A stretch of 64,000 nucleotides of DNA from Opitutaceae bacterium EW11 (GTDB lineage Bacteria; Verrucomicrobiota; Verrucomicrobiia; Opitutales; Opitutaceae), in NCBI GenBank assembly GCA_003054665.1, contig QAYY01000002.1, positions 372,001 through 436,000 on the forward strand, in the 5' to 3' direction. Each line of letters opens with the position of its first letter. The stretch's first letter is position 1. Below are positions 49,260 to 57,776 of this stretch, one piece after another. The notes below the pieces were generated by a model that was not told where the DNA came from, did no database searches, and saw nothing but the letters and a program-made list of their open reading frames with translations. Both the position numbers and the translations under genes were made by a program.

Positions 49260-50663
49260 TCAATGCGATCCTGAGCGAGGATCCATCGCCGGGTCGGAAT
49301 AGACGGTGCCCGAGGGCCCAGCGCCGGTGATCTCCAAAACGACCGCCTCGTTGCGCGTCTCGGCGAAGTGCGCGCGGTGGGGAGGCTCCGTGTAGATGCT
49401 GCCCGGCGGGAGCGGTTTGAGACCGGCCGAATCGAATTTCTCTCCGTATCCAAAATACCACGTGCCGGAGAGCACCGACGCCACGCGGTCGTCCGGATGA
49501 TCATGGGCCGCGATCTTCGTGTGTGCGGGGATCCGCAGGATAATCGTATAGAGGCCGGTCTGGTCGGGATCGCCCTTGAGGGTGACGGTCTGGATCCCGG
49601 CGACCGCGGACGTTCCGGTTCCTGGAGTGCCGTTGCCCAAGAACTTCAGCTCATCCGGCGTGAGGCGCCGGTCGGACGCAGCCGACTCCTGCTCGCGCAG
49701 GAATCCGCTGACGAGCGCCACGGTAAACGCGGGGTTCTCGTCCATCACCCAATGCCCGGAATCCGGTATGATCGCCTCGCGTACATCGGTCGCGGCAGCG
49801 CGCATCACGGTCGCCATCATCGGGCCGAACGATTTCTCTCCGCCCGCAGCGAGGACCGGCATCGTCAATTTGGTTCGGACGAAAATTCGATTGTCCTCCG
49901 CGTCCTGCTTGAAGGCGTGAAACTGCGCGAAGCCCGAACGCATTCCGCCTGGGAGCGCGTAGAGCGCCGCATAATGGGCGCGGGTCGCTTCTTCGATCCG
50001 TTCCGGATGCGCCGCGAATTCGTTCCAGAAACGATCGAGATAGATGCGTTCCCGCCCTTGCACGAGGCGCTCCGCGTCAGGACCGCCAAAATTGAAGTGC
50101 CACAGGAGCGGCGTCTTGAGGATCTCCTCCCACGGCCCGATTCCGGGAACGGGTGCGTCCATCAACACGAGGCGGTCGACTTTTCCCGGATAGCTCGCGG
50201 CGTAGGCATACGCGACCATGTTGCCGATGTCGTGCGCCACCACCGCGGCGTGATCGATGCCCAAGGCCTCGACCACCGCGCGAATGTCCGCGGCCTGCGT
50301 CTTCTTTTCGTATCCACCGGCGGGATGGGATGACTTTCCCATCCCACGCAGATCGGGCACGATCACGGTGTGTGTCTTCGCCAGCTCCGCTGCCAGCGGC
50401 ACCCACATGTCACCCGTGTCGCCGTAGCCGTGAAGCAAGACCGCTGCCGGCCCAGCTCCCCCAGACCGCACGAAGATCTTCGTGCCGTCCGAGGTGGTCA
50501 CCATCCGTTCCTTGAACGTGGAAGGGAACGTAAGCTCCGTCGCCTTGGCGCTCGGTACGGCGATCGTGGCGAGAATCGTGGAGGCCAGGACGAATAGACT
50601 GCGCAACGGCCAGAGGCGCCGGCCGGAAAACCAATCGGTTGGAACGAGGGAATAGGTTGTCAT
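49260..50663 (-). CDS. exported alpha/beta hydrolase fused to a cupin domain
   Basis: Two-domain protein of 467 residues. A signal-type N-terminus (residues about 18-40) is followed by an epoxide-hydrolase/dehalogenase-like alpha/beta hydrolase (50-330): HGYGDTG oxyanion block, DLRGMGKSS, acid nucleophile Asp145 in VVAHDIGNMVAYAYA, and a C-terminal His (PDSGHWVMDENP). Residues about 375-455 form a cupin (HDHPDDRVASVLSGTWYFGYGEKF ... PHRAHFAETRNEAVVLEITG). Fusion of these two folds in one polypeptide is unusual. Upstream in the cluster is an alginate-export-type porin. Substrate unknown. Confidence 0.85.
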   Translation of the reverse strand: MTTYSLVPTDWFSGRRLWPLRSLFVLASTILATIAVPSAKATELTFPSTFKERMVTTSDGTKIFVRSGGAGPAAVLLHGYGDTGDMWVPLAAELAKTHTVIVPDLRGMGKSSHPAGGYEKKTQAADIRAVVEALGIDHAAVVAHDIGNMVAYAYAASYPGKVDRLVLMDAPVPGIGPWEEILKTPLLWHFNFGGPDAERLVQGRERIYLDRFWNEFAAHPERIEEATRAHYAALYALPGGMRSGFAQFHAFKQDAEDNRIFVRTKLTMPVLAAGGEKSFGPMMATVMRAAATDVREAIIPDSGHWVMDENPAFTVALVSGFLREQESAASDRRLTPDELKFLGNGTPGTGTSAVAGIQTVTLKGDPDQTGLYTIILRIPAHTKIAAHDHPDDRVASVLSGTWYFGYGEKFDSAGLKPLPPGSIYTEPPHRAHFAETRNEAVVLEITGAGPSGTVYSDPAMDPRSGSH

Positions 50664-50699
50664 GTTTTTTTGGCTTTCGGTTTGTGGCTGGATGTCTCG

Positions 50700-52109
50700 C
50701 TAGAATTGATACGTCACCGACGTCGTCCCGAAATCGACGTCCCGCGCAGGTCCGGTTTGGCGGAGAAAGCTCCCGGCGTGGAAATGCGCGTAGGCCAACG
50801 CCAGGCTCCAATGTCGGTCGGGCCGCCACTGCATCGAAACCGCAGGCTGGGTGCCGACATAACGCGCGGAGCTCAAACGTCCGGATCGGACAAGATTCAC
50901 GGAAGGGCCGTAAACTCCGTCACGCACGCTCTCGCGCCAGAAGAAGTCGCAGTCCGCGGAAACGGTCACGCCTTTGGCCACCTTCACCTCGATGCCAGGG
51001 TGAAGGTCGATGAAGTTGTCCGGGCCGATCAACGAACTCTCGTTGAAATAGGAGCCCCGCGGAAACAGAGGGTTGAAGGTCTGCAGATCCGCCCGGTTCG
51101 GATCGCGATCTCCGCTCGCGATGTCCGCCTTCAAACTGACCCGAGGACGTCCTCGAGCGCGGCCGAAGGTGTAGCCCGTATCAGAGGCGATCGTCCATGC
51201 GCGGATTTTTCCACGCCCAAACGTGCCGTCCTGATAGATGAACTCGAAGTTGTAGTCCCAACCGGAATGGCTGCCCCAGAGCCGTGCACCCAGCGAACGG
51301 CGCTCCTCGCGCGCAGAGCCTTGATCAAAGCGGGCGACGGCGCGCACCAGATCGAGGTAGTAAAGATCAATATGTCCGCCGGGCAGAGAGGGCAATGCGG
51401 TCACCGCATAGACTCCCCATAGCTTCTGGTTCGAGTCAGAGCCATCGTCGAAAGTCCCGACTTTCGTTTGCACCGGCTCAACGGCCAGCAGATCGAATCG
51501 CCACGCACTCGTCTGAAACGTTCCACGGGCGCCATCGAATGCCTGCTGAATGTTGGGACCTTCCCGAAACGAAATGACTCGGGATGAGCCGAAAGCCAGT
51601 TCCTGGCGACCGACCCTCAACGTAAACGAACTTCGTTCTCCGAGCGACCACTTCGTATCCAGGAAGGCTTGGTTCAAATCGAGCCTGTCCTCATCGGTCG
51701 GACGCGGACCGCCGACGCGGCCGGTCTCGATGCCGCTCTTGAGTTGTGCGAAGACCCGGAACGACAAGTTGAGAACGGCGTCGACGTGCAGCATGTACCG
51801 CTGGAGGAAAAAACCATTTCCGTCCTGCGGCCCCTGCCCCCATTGGGCATTCCGGTAGAATTCGTAGCGCTGACGCGCTTCTCCGCCGAAGCTGAGGAAC
51901 GCTTCCGGATCGAAAGGAAGGGCGATGAACTTGATCGGGTCGAGAGCGTCGCCGACGACGTTGGCGCTCCGGAGATACCGATAGTCCTCATCGTAGCGCA
52001 GCGCCTTGAATGCCGGCGGTGTGACCGTGCCCTGGCCGTCCAAGTCGACGCCGAGCTGGAAGGCTAACAATCCGGCGCCGGCAAAGCGGCGTAGAGCGGT
52101 CTTCTTCAT
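50700..52109 (-). CDS. alginate-export-type outer-membrane beta-barrel protein
   Basis: Outer-membrane protein of 469 residues. A signal-like N-terminus (MKKTALRRFAGAGLLAFQLG) is followed by the N-terminal motif of the alginate export family (RYDEDYRYLRSANVVGDALDPIKFIAL) and a barrel of alternating strands ending in the aromatic C-terminus SVTYQF. Blocks WSLGERSSFTLRVGRQELAFGSSRVISFREGPN are typical. Substrate may be an organic acid or polyanion; it is not assignable. Its ATG overlaps the stop of the doxX-like gene. Confidence 0.87.
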   Translation of the reverse strand: MKKTALRRFAGAGLLAFQLGVDLDGQGTVTPPAFKALRYDEDYRYLRSANVVGDALDPIKFIALPFDPEAFLSFGGEARQRYEFYRNAQWGQGPQDGNGFFLQRYMLHVDAVLNLSFRVFAQLKSGIETGRVGGPRPTDEDRLDLNQAFLDTKWSLGERSSFTLRVGRQELAFGSSRVISFREGPNIQQAFDGARGTFQTSAWRFDLLAVEPVQTKVGTFDDGSDSNQKLWGVYAVTALPSLPGGHIDLYYLDLVRAVARFDQGSAREERRSLGARLWGSHSGWDYNFEFIYQDGTFGRGKIRAWTIASDTGYTFGRARGRPRVSLKADIASGDRDPNRADLQTFNPLFPRGSYFNESSLIGPDNFIDLHPGIEVKVAKGVTVSADCDFFWRESVRDGVYGPSVNLVRSGRLSSARYVGTQPAVSMQWRPDRHWSLALAYAHFHAGSFLRQTGPARDVDFGTTSVTYQF

Positions 52110-52579
52110 TTCGATGCAGGTCGCCCGAACCATTTTGCGTCGAGCGAGAAACGTCCCGCCCCCGTCACCGCGAAATTCGCGACGACGAGCGTGTAGAGAA
52201 TCGCCAGCTGTGGGTCGCGCTCCGCCAGGAGGTTCTGCAGGATCGCCCCCGCCAGCGCGCCGGTCAGAAGCACGGCGTTGATTCGCGTGAAAAGCCCGGC
52301 AATCAGAAACAACGAACAGATGAACTGCACGCCCGTCGCCAGGAATGCCGCCGCGATCGGTGCGGGCGCGTGCATTTCCGCCACTTCCTCCGCCAGCTTC
52401 CACGGTGTATCACGAACTAGATACGCGATCCCGCCGAGCAGTTTGTGCCAGCCATGGATGTAGAAGATCATTGCGCCCGCGCCCGTGCGGAGCAGCAGCA
52501 GTCCCCCGGCAACGGCCGCGGCTGTCTCGCTCAGCTCGGGCAAGGGGAGGAGGAGACGCTTGAGTGCGGTACGGTTCAT
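52106..52579 (-). CDS. DoxX family membrane protein
   Basis: Integral membrane protein of 157 residues with four transmembrane segments (about 20-40, 60-78, 85-105, 115-140), and the DoxX-type blocks LRTGAGAMIFYIHGWHKL and LFTRINAVLLTGALAGAIL. The start gives the family length. The stop overlaps the next gene as ATGA. DoxX-type proteins are found with oxidoreductase or efflux operons, but no function can be assigned. Confidence 0.87.
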   Translation of the reverse strand: MNRTALKRLLLPLPELSETAAAVAGGLLLLRTGAGAMIFYIHGWHKLLGGIAYLVRDTPWKLAEEVAEMHAPAPIAAAFLATGVQFICSLFLIAGLFTRINAVLLTGALAGAILQNLLAERDPQLAILYTLVVANFAVTGAGRFSLDAKWFGRPASK

Positions 52580-52593
52580 GTGGAAGCACTCGC

Positions 52594-54522
52594 TCAGAAT
52601 GCGAAACAATCGCAGCCCACACCGAAGAACCCGTTCGGATTCCCACCCAGGGCGCGATCCGCCGGAGCGACGGCCTGGCCGAACAATCGACCCAGCACAG
52701 CAGTCGCGTTGAACGCGTGGGCCGGACATCGGCAGCCTGCGGGATGCGGACGGTGAACTGGGCAATCGCAGCCAGCCGCATGCGCCGCCAGACCAACGCG
52801 GCGTTCATAGTAATTGGGGGCTCCATAGCCGCCGAAGAATCTCGCGGGCGACCAGTCAGGCATCGCCGGAAGCGGTGGTGGCGCGAGCGCTTGAAAATCT
52901 GCGCTGCCGTAGACGACCCTTCCTCCAAGCACAGTAAGAACCGATTCCAGGCGTTTGATGCGTTCCTCAGGGATCGAGAAAAAGTCCTCCGACAGCACAG
53001 CCAGGTCGGCCAGAAATCCCGGGGCGATCGTTCCCTTCCGGTCGCTTTCGCTCGAAAACCACGCGCTGCCGACGGTGTAGAGGCGCAGCGCCTCCATCCG
53101 ACTCACGCGATTCTCCTCGGCATAGAGCTCGAAGCCGCCGACCGTGCGGCCGGTCACCAGCCAATAAATCGAGTTCCAGGGATTGTAGTTCGCGACGCGG
53201 GTGGCATCGGTGCCGGCGCCGACGGGCAAACCCGCGCGCAGCATGTTCGCGATCGGCGGCGTCTGGGCGGCCGCGGCCCGACCGTATCGAGCAACAAAAT
53301 ACTCTCCCTGGAATGCCATGCGATGCTGCACGGCGATGCCGCCGCCAAGGGCCCGCACGCGCTCGATGTTGCGCTCGCTGATGGTCTCGGCGTGATCGAG
53401 AAACCAATGGAGCCCCTTGAGGGGGAAGGTGCGATCCACCGCCTCGAAGACATTCAGGAAGCGCGTGATCGACTCATCGTAGGTCGCATGAATGCGGAAG
53501 GGCCAGCGATTCGAGGCGAGCAGCGCGACAACATCCTCGAGATCGCCTTCCAGGCGCGCCGGCAGATTGGGTCGCGGCTCGAGGAAGTCTTCGAAATCGG
53601 CCGCGCTGAACACGAGCATTTCACCCGCACCGTTGAGGCGGAGGAAGTCGTCGCCCTCGCCTGGTTTCGCCATCTGGACCCAGCGGGCGAAATCCTCCTT
53701 CTCCTTCTGCGGTTTCTGCGTGAAGAGATTGTAGGCGATGCGGAGCGTCAGCTCGCCGCGCCGGTGGAGTTCGTTGATGACCGCGTAATCCTCCGGGAAA
53801 CTCTGGTACCCGCCGCCGGCGTCGATGACGCTCGTTAGCCCCAGGCGGTTGAGCTCACGCATGAACTGGCGCGAGGAGTTGTACTGATATTCGAGCGGAA
53901 GCTTCGGACCTTTCGCGAGCGTCGCGTAAAGAATCGCGGCGTTGGGCCGCGCGATCAGCAGTCCGGTCGGATTGCCATTCCTGTCGCGCTGAATTTCACC
54001 GCCCGGAGGATTCGGTGTGTCGCGATCATAGCCCACCGCCCGGAGCGCGGCGCGATTCAGCATAGCCTGGCAATAGAGGTGGAGGACGAACACCGGCGTG
54101 TCCGGCGCGGCGGTATTGATTTCCTCGAGGGTCGGCAGGCGTTTTTCGGCGAATTGAAACTCGCTCCAGCCTCCGACCACGCGAACCCATTGTGGAGCAG
54201 GCGTGCGTGCGGCCTGTTCGCGCAACATGCGTAGCGCGTCTGCGAGCGACGGCACGCCATCCCAACGCAGCTCGAGGTTAAAGTTCAGCCCGCCGCGGAT
54301 CACGTGCAGATGGGAGTCGTTGAGTCCCGGGATTACCGTGCGCCCGCCCAGATCGACGACTTTCGTGTCGGTGTCTGCCAGCGCGAGAATCTCGCGGTCT
54401 GAACCGACGGCGATGAACCGTCCATCGCGGATCGCCACCGCCTCGGCGAAAGAGCGGCGTTCATCCTGTGTTGCGATGCGGCCGTGGTGAAGGATGAGGC
54501 AAGGGGCAAGGTCTGCGTTCAT
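52594..54522 (-). CDS. YtcJ-like amidohydrolase with a Cys-rich tail
   Basis: Amidohydrolase-family-3 enzyme of 642 residues. The first metal pair is HLH in NDSHLHVIRGG (residues about 75-77). A middle TIM-barrel His/Asp set follows (HATYDESITR; FLDHAETIS; GAGTDATR). The C-terminal ~60 residues form an unusual tail with CDC at 585-587, CRC at 597-599 and CDC at 637-639, interspersed with His. The body belongs to the YtcJ group (predicted metal-dependent TIM-barrel hydrolases). The start MNADLAPC overlaps the ABM gene stop. Substrate unknown. Confidence 0.88.
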   Translation of the reverse strand: MNADLAPCLILHHGRIATQDERRSFAEAVAIRDGRFIAVGSDREILALADTDTKVVDLGGRTVIPGLNDSHLHVIRGGLNFNLELRWDGVPSLADALRMLREQAARTPAPQWVRVVGGWSEFQFAEKRLPTLEEINTAAPDTPVFVLHLYCQAMLNRAALRAVGYDRDTPNPPGGEIQRDRNGNPTGLLIARPNAAILYATLAKGPKLPLEYQYNSSRQFMRELNRLGLTSVIDAGGGYQSFPEDYAVINELHRRGELTLRIAYNLFTQKPQKEKEDFARWVQMAKPGEGDDFLRLNGAGEMLVFSAADFEDFLEPRPNLPARLEGDLEDVVALLASNRWPFRIHATYDESITRFLNVFEAVDRTFPLKGLHWFLDHAETISERNIERVRALGGGIAVQHRMAFQGEYFVARYGRAAAAQTPPIANMLRAGLPVGAGTDATRVANYNPWNSIYWLVTGRTVGGFELYAEENRVSRMEALRLYTVGSAWFSSESDRKGTIAPGFLADLAVLSEDFFSIPEERIKRLESVLTVLGGRVVYGSADFQALAPPPLPAMPDWSPARFFGGYGAPNYYERRVGLAAHAAGCDCPVHRPHPAGCRCPAHAFNATAVLGRLFGQAVAPADRALGGNPNGFFGVGCDCFAF

Positions 54523-55070
54523 GGGTGGGGTTCCTCCGTCAGGGCGTGCGCTCTCAACCAGCCCCGGGTGAGCCGCGTGAGCAGCGGCATGATCACCCAC
54601 GTCAGCGTGACCACGATGAGCGCAGTCACCGCGATGTTGATGAGCAAGGGATGCCAGGGCGTGAGCAACCGCGTGAATACGGCAGGCAGCACCGAGGTGA
54701 GCGGATACACGCCGCAGAACGTCAGCGCCGCCATCTTCCACCGAGGCGGGGGCTGACCGGGCCCGCGAAACCACGCTTCGAGCCCGTGAAGCTGGCGATG
54801 GACCGCTTCACCTTCGGTCAGGGCGCGGGCACGTTTGTCCCACGTCTTGAAAAGCGGCGAAGCATAGAAGGCGTCTCGCTCCGTTTCGTTGGCGAAGGTG
54901 CGAAGGATTCCGAACTCCCGTCCGTCCGAGCCCGGCAGGGGTGTCAGCATGTTCGCTCCGCGTACGCCCCCGTGCGCGAACGACGCCTGGAGGAATTCGC
55001 GGAGCGCCTCCTGGAACTCGGCCTCGCGGCCGCGTTGCACCCGCCGGATGATTGCGACGTGGATCGACAT
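54519..55070 (-). CDS. ABM-domain protein with C-terminal transmembrane segments
   Basis: Protein of 183 residues. Residues 1-95 form an antibiotic-biosynthesis-monooxygenase (dimeric ferredoxin-like) domain: VAIIRRVQRGREAEFQEALREFLQAS and FGILRTFANETERDAFYASPLFKTW. Residues about 110-170 contain two transmembrane helices (KMAALTFCGVYPLTSVLPAVF; ININIAVTALIVVTLTWVIMP-like), so the domain would face the cytoplasm on the inner membrane. Substrate is unknown. It overlaps the amidohydrolase gene by four bases. Confidence 0.83.
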   Translation of the reverse strand: MSIHVAIIRRVQRGREAEFQEALREFLQASFAHGGVRGANMLTPLPGSDGREFGILRTFANETERDAFYASPLFKTWDKRARALTEGEAVHRQLHGLEAWFRGPGQPPPRWKMAALTFCGVYPLTSVLPAVFTRLLTPWHPLLINIAVTALIVVTLTWVIMPLLTRLTRGWLRAHALTEEPHP

Positions 55071-55119
55071 GAGCAGGTCTCGAATCGAAAGACTGCCGGG
55101 GACAGTGGGATTGTGCCGG

Positions 55120-55791
55120 TCAAACGCGGGCGGCGACCACCTGCGGTTTCTGCGCGGATTGCGGCGCCTTGTGCACCATCGTGAACGCGTATTCGACGCC
55201 GCTTCCGTAGGCTCCTGCGTGCTGCTTCAGGAGCGCCATCAGCGGCAGGTAGTGCTCCTTGTTCCTCCAATCACGCTGGAATTCCAGCAGAGCCGCGATC
55301 GTCGTGAGGCGCACGGCGCCGGCCTGCTCCATGCGGGCCAGCGCGGCCGCCTGCGCGGCGCAGGACGTCGCACCACAGGAGTCCTCGACGACGTAGATCC
55401 GGTACCCCGCGCCAAGCATCTCGATTGTCGGCCATGTGACGCACACCTCGGTCCAGAGCCCCGCGATGAGGATGTTCTTCCGGCCCGTCGCTTCGATCGC
55501 CTCGCGAAAGGCGGGGTCGTCCCAAGAGTTCATCGAGCTGCGCTCGATCACCGGCTGCCCGGGGAAAACGTCGAGCAGCTGCGGCCAGACGTACCCTGAG
55601 AACGACTCCGTCTCTACCGCGGTGAGCACGGTCGGAACGCCGAACTCCTTCGCGACCTTGGCCAGCAGGACGACATTGTTGATCAGCATGGCGCGGTCCA
55701 TCGAGGCTACGCCGAAGGTCATCTGCGGCTGATGGTCGATGAAAACGACGGCGGCGTCCGCCGGTGTGTAGAGTTGATGATACGAGTTCAT
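55120..55791 (-). CDS. isochorismatase-family (YcaC-like) cysteine hydrolase
   Basis: Cytoplasmic hydrolase of 223 residues with the isochorismatase fold. Asp19 (VFIDHQPQ) and Cys117 (LWTEVCVTW) are the expected catalytic pair, with the conserved block ERSSMNSWDDPAFREAIEATGRKNILIAG between them, as in YcaC. The C-terminal ~35 residues are a basic extension. The enzyme probably cleaves a C-N bond, but the substrate is unclear. It lies 49 bases from the ABM gene and about 100 bases from the MBL gene, all in one direction. Confidence 0.88.
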   Translation of the reverse strand: MNSYHQLYTPADAAVVFIDHQPQMTFGVASMDRAMLINNVVLLAKVAKEFGVPTVLTAVETESFSGYVWPQLLDVFPGQPVIERSSMNSWDDPAFREAIEATGRKNILIAGLWTEVCVTWPTIEMLGAGYRIYVVEDSCGATSCAAQAAALARMEQAGAVRLTTIAALLEFQRDWRNKEHYLPLMALLKQHAGAYGSGVEYAFTMVHKAPQSAQKPQVVAARV

Positions 55792-55891
55792 GATTTTTCT
55801 GCGTCGGCCTCGCGCCGCGTGGGCCGACGAATGGGGGAGCCCGGTTCAGCGGCGGGACTGTGAGAAGAGCGGCCGATCGAGCGCCGCGACC

Positions 55892-56950
55892 TCACGTGCC
55901 TTTCTTCAATTCCTGATAGGTTTTCGGGACGTTGATCTGCGAGTGAACCCACGGGAAAATCTTGTAGCCCGCATAGCGCGTCATGCTCACCGCGAGCCGC
56001 TGGACTGTCTCTGCCTCCGTGAGTCCGTCCGCGATGGCGGCGCTGACCTGCCGCTTCAGTTCCTCGAGATAGCCGATCGGATATTCGATCGCGGCGATGC
56101 CGGTGGGCCGGCCGTGGCCGGGGACGACCACCGCGTCGCGCGGAAGGAGCGCGAGGAGTTTGCGCATCGTCGTCAGCGAAGCGTCCATTTTTCCGTCGAG
56201 CAGCCAGGGCAACGAAGGTCCGTCAGAGATGATCGGATTTCCGGTGAAGATGACTTTCTCCGCCGGAAGCCAGACGAAGAGATCGCCATCGGTTTGGGCG
56301 AAGCCGAGGTGCAGCACCTGCACGCTCTTGTTGCCCAGCTCGAACTGCACCCGGGCTCCGTCCTGCAGGAGAATCTGCGCCCGCTGCGGCCTCAGCTCGT
56401 CCATGCCGGAGTTGCGGCCGAAATATTGCATCATGAAGGCCACGTCCGCGGCGAAATGGGTCTGGATGTAAGCCTGGGTTGCGACGTGCTGGACGATCTG
56501 AACTCCCGCGGGGAAAAACTGATTCCCGTAGGAGTGGTCGCCGTGATAGCTCGTATTCACCAGATACAGGATCGGTTTCGCGGTCTGCGCGCGGATGAGT
56601 GCGAGCATCTGCTCCGCGAGGCGGCGGTTGAGCATGCTCTCGATCACGAGCACGCCGTTATCGCCGATCACGAAGCCGCCAGACGTCGCGACAGGGACTC
56701 CGGCTGCGTTCTTCGCTGCGGCGTCGTCGGGGAAGACGGCGAAAACGGCCGGAGCGACCTCCTTGGAAACGAGAACAACGTGATTGGGCGTCCAGACCAG
56801 TTGAGGATCCTCCGGCGACCTTGTTGCAGCGGTTTCGTTCTCAGCCGGACCGCCTGGCGCCGGGGTCTGTCCTGCAAGCGTCACGGTCACGAGAACCGAA
56901 GCCAGTGCGCCAACCGCGCGGCGACGAAACAAAGCGAGTCGCGAGTTCAT
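55892..56950 (-). CDS. exported MBL-fold protein with altered metal-site residues
   Basis: Protein of 352 residues with an N-terminal signal (MNSRLALFRRRAVGALASVLVTVTLAG). The fold resembles the quinoprotein-relay/SoxH-type MBL hydrolases: NTSYHGDHSYGN, PAEKVIFTGNPI and VVPGHGRP. The usual HxHxDH reads SxHxDH (Ser at the first His), the downstream HTDGD reads QTDGD, and the FTGD Asp is Asn in FTGN. The second metal site is therefore probably weakened or lost. The start ATG at 56950 begins the signal peptide. It is the first gene of the cluster. Confidence 0.85.
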   Translation of the reverse strand: MNSRLALFRRRAVGALASVLVTVTLAGQTPAPGGPAENETAATRSPEDPQLVWTPNHVVLVSKEVAPAVFAVFPDDAAAKNAAGVPVATSGGFVIGDNGVLVIESMLNRRLAEQMLALIRAQTAKPILYLVNTSYHGDHSYGNQFFPAGVQIVQHVATQAYIQTHFAADVAFMMQYFGRNSGMDELRPQRAQILLQDGARVQFELGNKSVQVLHLGFAQTDGDLFVWLPAEKVIFTGNPIISDGPSLPWLLDGKMDASLTTMRKLLALLPRDAVVVPGHGRPTGIAAIEYPIGYLEELKRQVSAAIADGLTEAETVQRLAVSMTRYAGYKIFPWVHSQINVPKTYQELKKGT

Positions 56951-57060
56951 GCCGCGACGTTGGGACTGAACCCGCTCGCGCAAAGCGAACAATGGGCGGT
57001 TTTTTTTCTCCTCCCAAAGAGGGACGCGCCGTTTGACGGCGGGCTTTCCTGCGACCGACG

Positions 57061-57768
57061 CTAGCCGTGCAGCAGACCGGTGCGGTTCGCCACGGCGATC
57101 GCTTCGGTGCGACTCAGGACGTTCAGTTTCCCGAAAAGCGCGCGCACGTGGCTTTTCACCGTGACCTCTGCAATCGACAACGAGGCCGCGACCGCCTTGT
57201 TCGATTTCCCCTCTGACAGGAGGCGAAGCACTTCCAGTTCCCGGGCGGTCAGCGGCACGACGGGCTGCCGGCTCGCGAGCTTGGCCGCGACTTCCGGCGG
57301 CAGGAAATACTTACCCGCGTGGACCTCGCGGATGCAGTGGAACAGGTCTTCCCTCCGCACATCCTTCAACAGGTAGGATTTGGCGCCCGCGTGCAGTGCG
57401 CGATAGATGTCCTCATCGCCGTCGAAGGTAGTGAGAACGATGATACGGGCTTCCGGATTGGCGGCCCTGATCTCCTTGATCGCGCTGACTCCATTGAGCA
57501 GCGGCATCTGCAGGTCCATCAGTGTCACGTCCGGTCGATGTTCGTTCCAGAGCTCGACCGCCTGCCTCCCGGTGGCCGCCTGGGCCACGACATGCAGCCC
57601 GGGTTCCTGGTCGATGATGACGGAAAGACCGTCCCGCACCACGGTATGATCATCGGCAAGTAGTATCCGGATCGCGGCGACTTTATCGGCCGGTTTGCTG
57701 TTTGGCAACGGGGCTGAACTGGACGGTGCCTCCGCGGATTTGTCGTTCGGTTTCTTGGTTCGAGGCAT
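57061..57768 (-). CDS. NarL/FixJ-type response regulator
   Basis: Response regulator of 235 residues with a basic Ser/Pro-rich N-terminal extension (1-30). The receiver has Asp39/Asp40, phospho-acceptor Asp85 (VTLMDLQMPLLNG) and the KD turn (SYLLKD). The LuxR HTH is at about 170-225 (LTARELEVLRLLSEGKSNKAVAASLSIAEVTVKSHVRALFGKLNV). It is translated 8 bases after the kinase gene, with which it forms a two-component system. Likely targets include the cluster downstream. Confidence 0.93.
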   Translation of the reverse strand: MPRTKKPNDKSAEAPSSSAPLPNSKPADKVAAIRILLADDHTVVRDGLSVIIDQEPGLHVVAQAATGRQAVELWNEHRPDVTLMDLQMPLLNGVSAIKEIRAANPEARIIVLTTFDGDEDIYRALHAGAKSYLLKDVRREDLFHCIREVHAGKYFLPPEVAAKLASRQPVVPLTARELEVLRLLSEGKSNKAVAASLSIAEVTVKSHVRALFGKLNVLSRTEAIAVANRTGLLHG

Positions 57769-57776
57769 CGAGGAGA

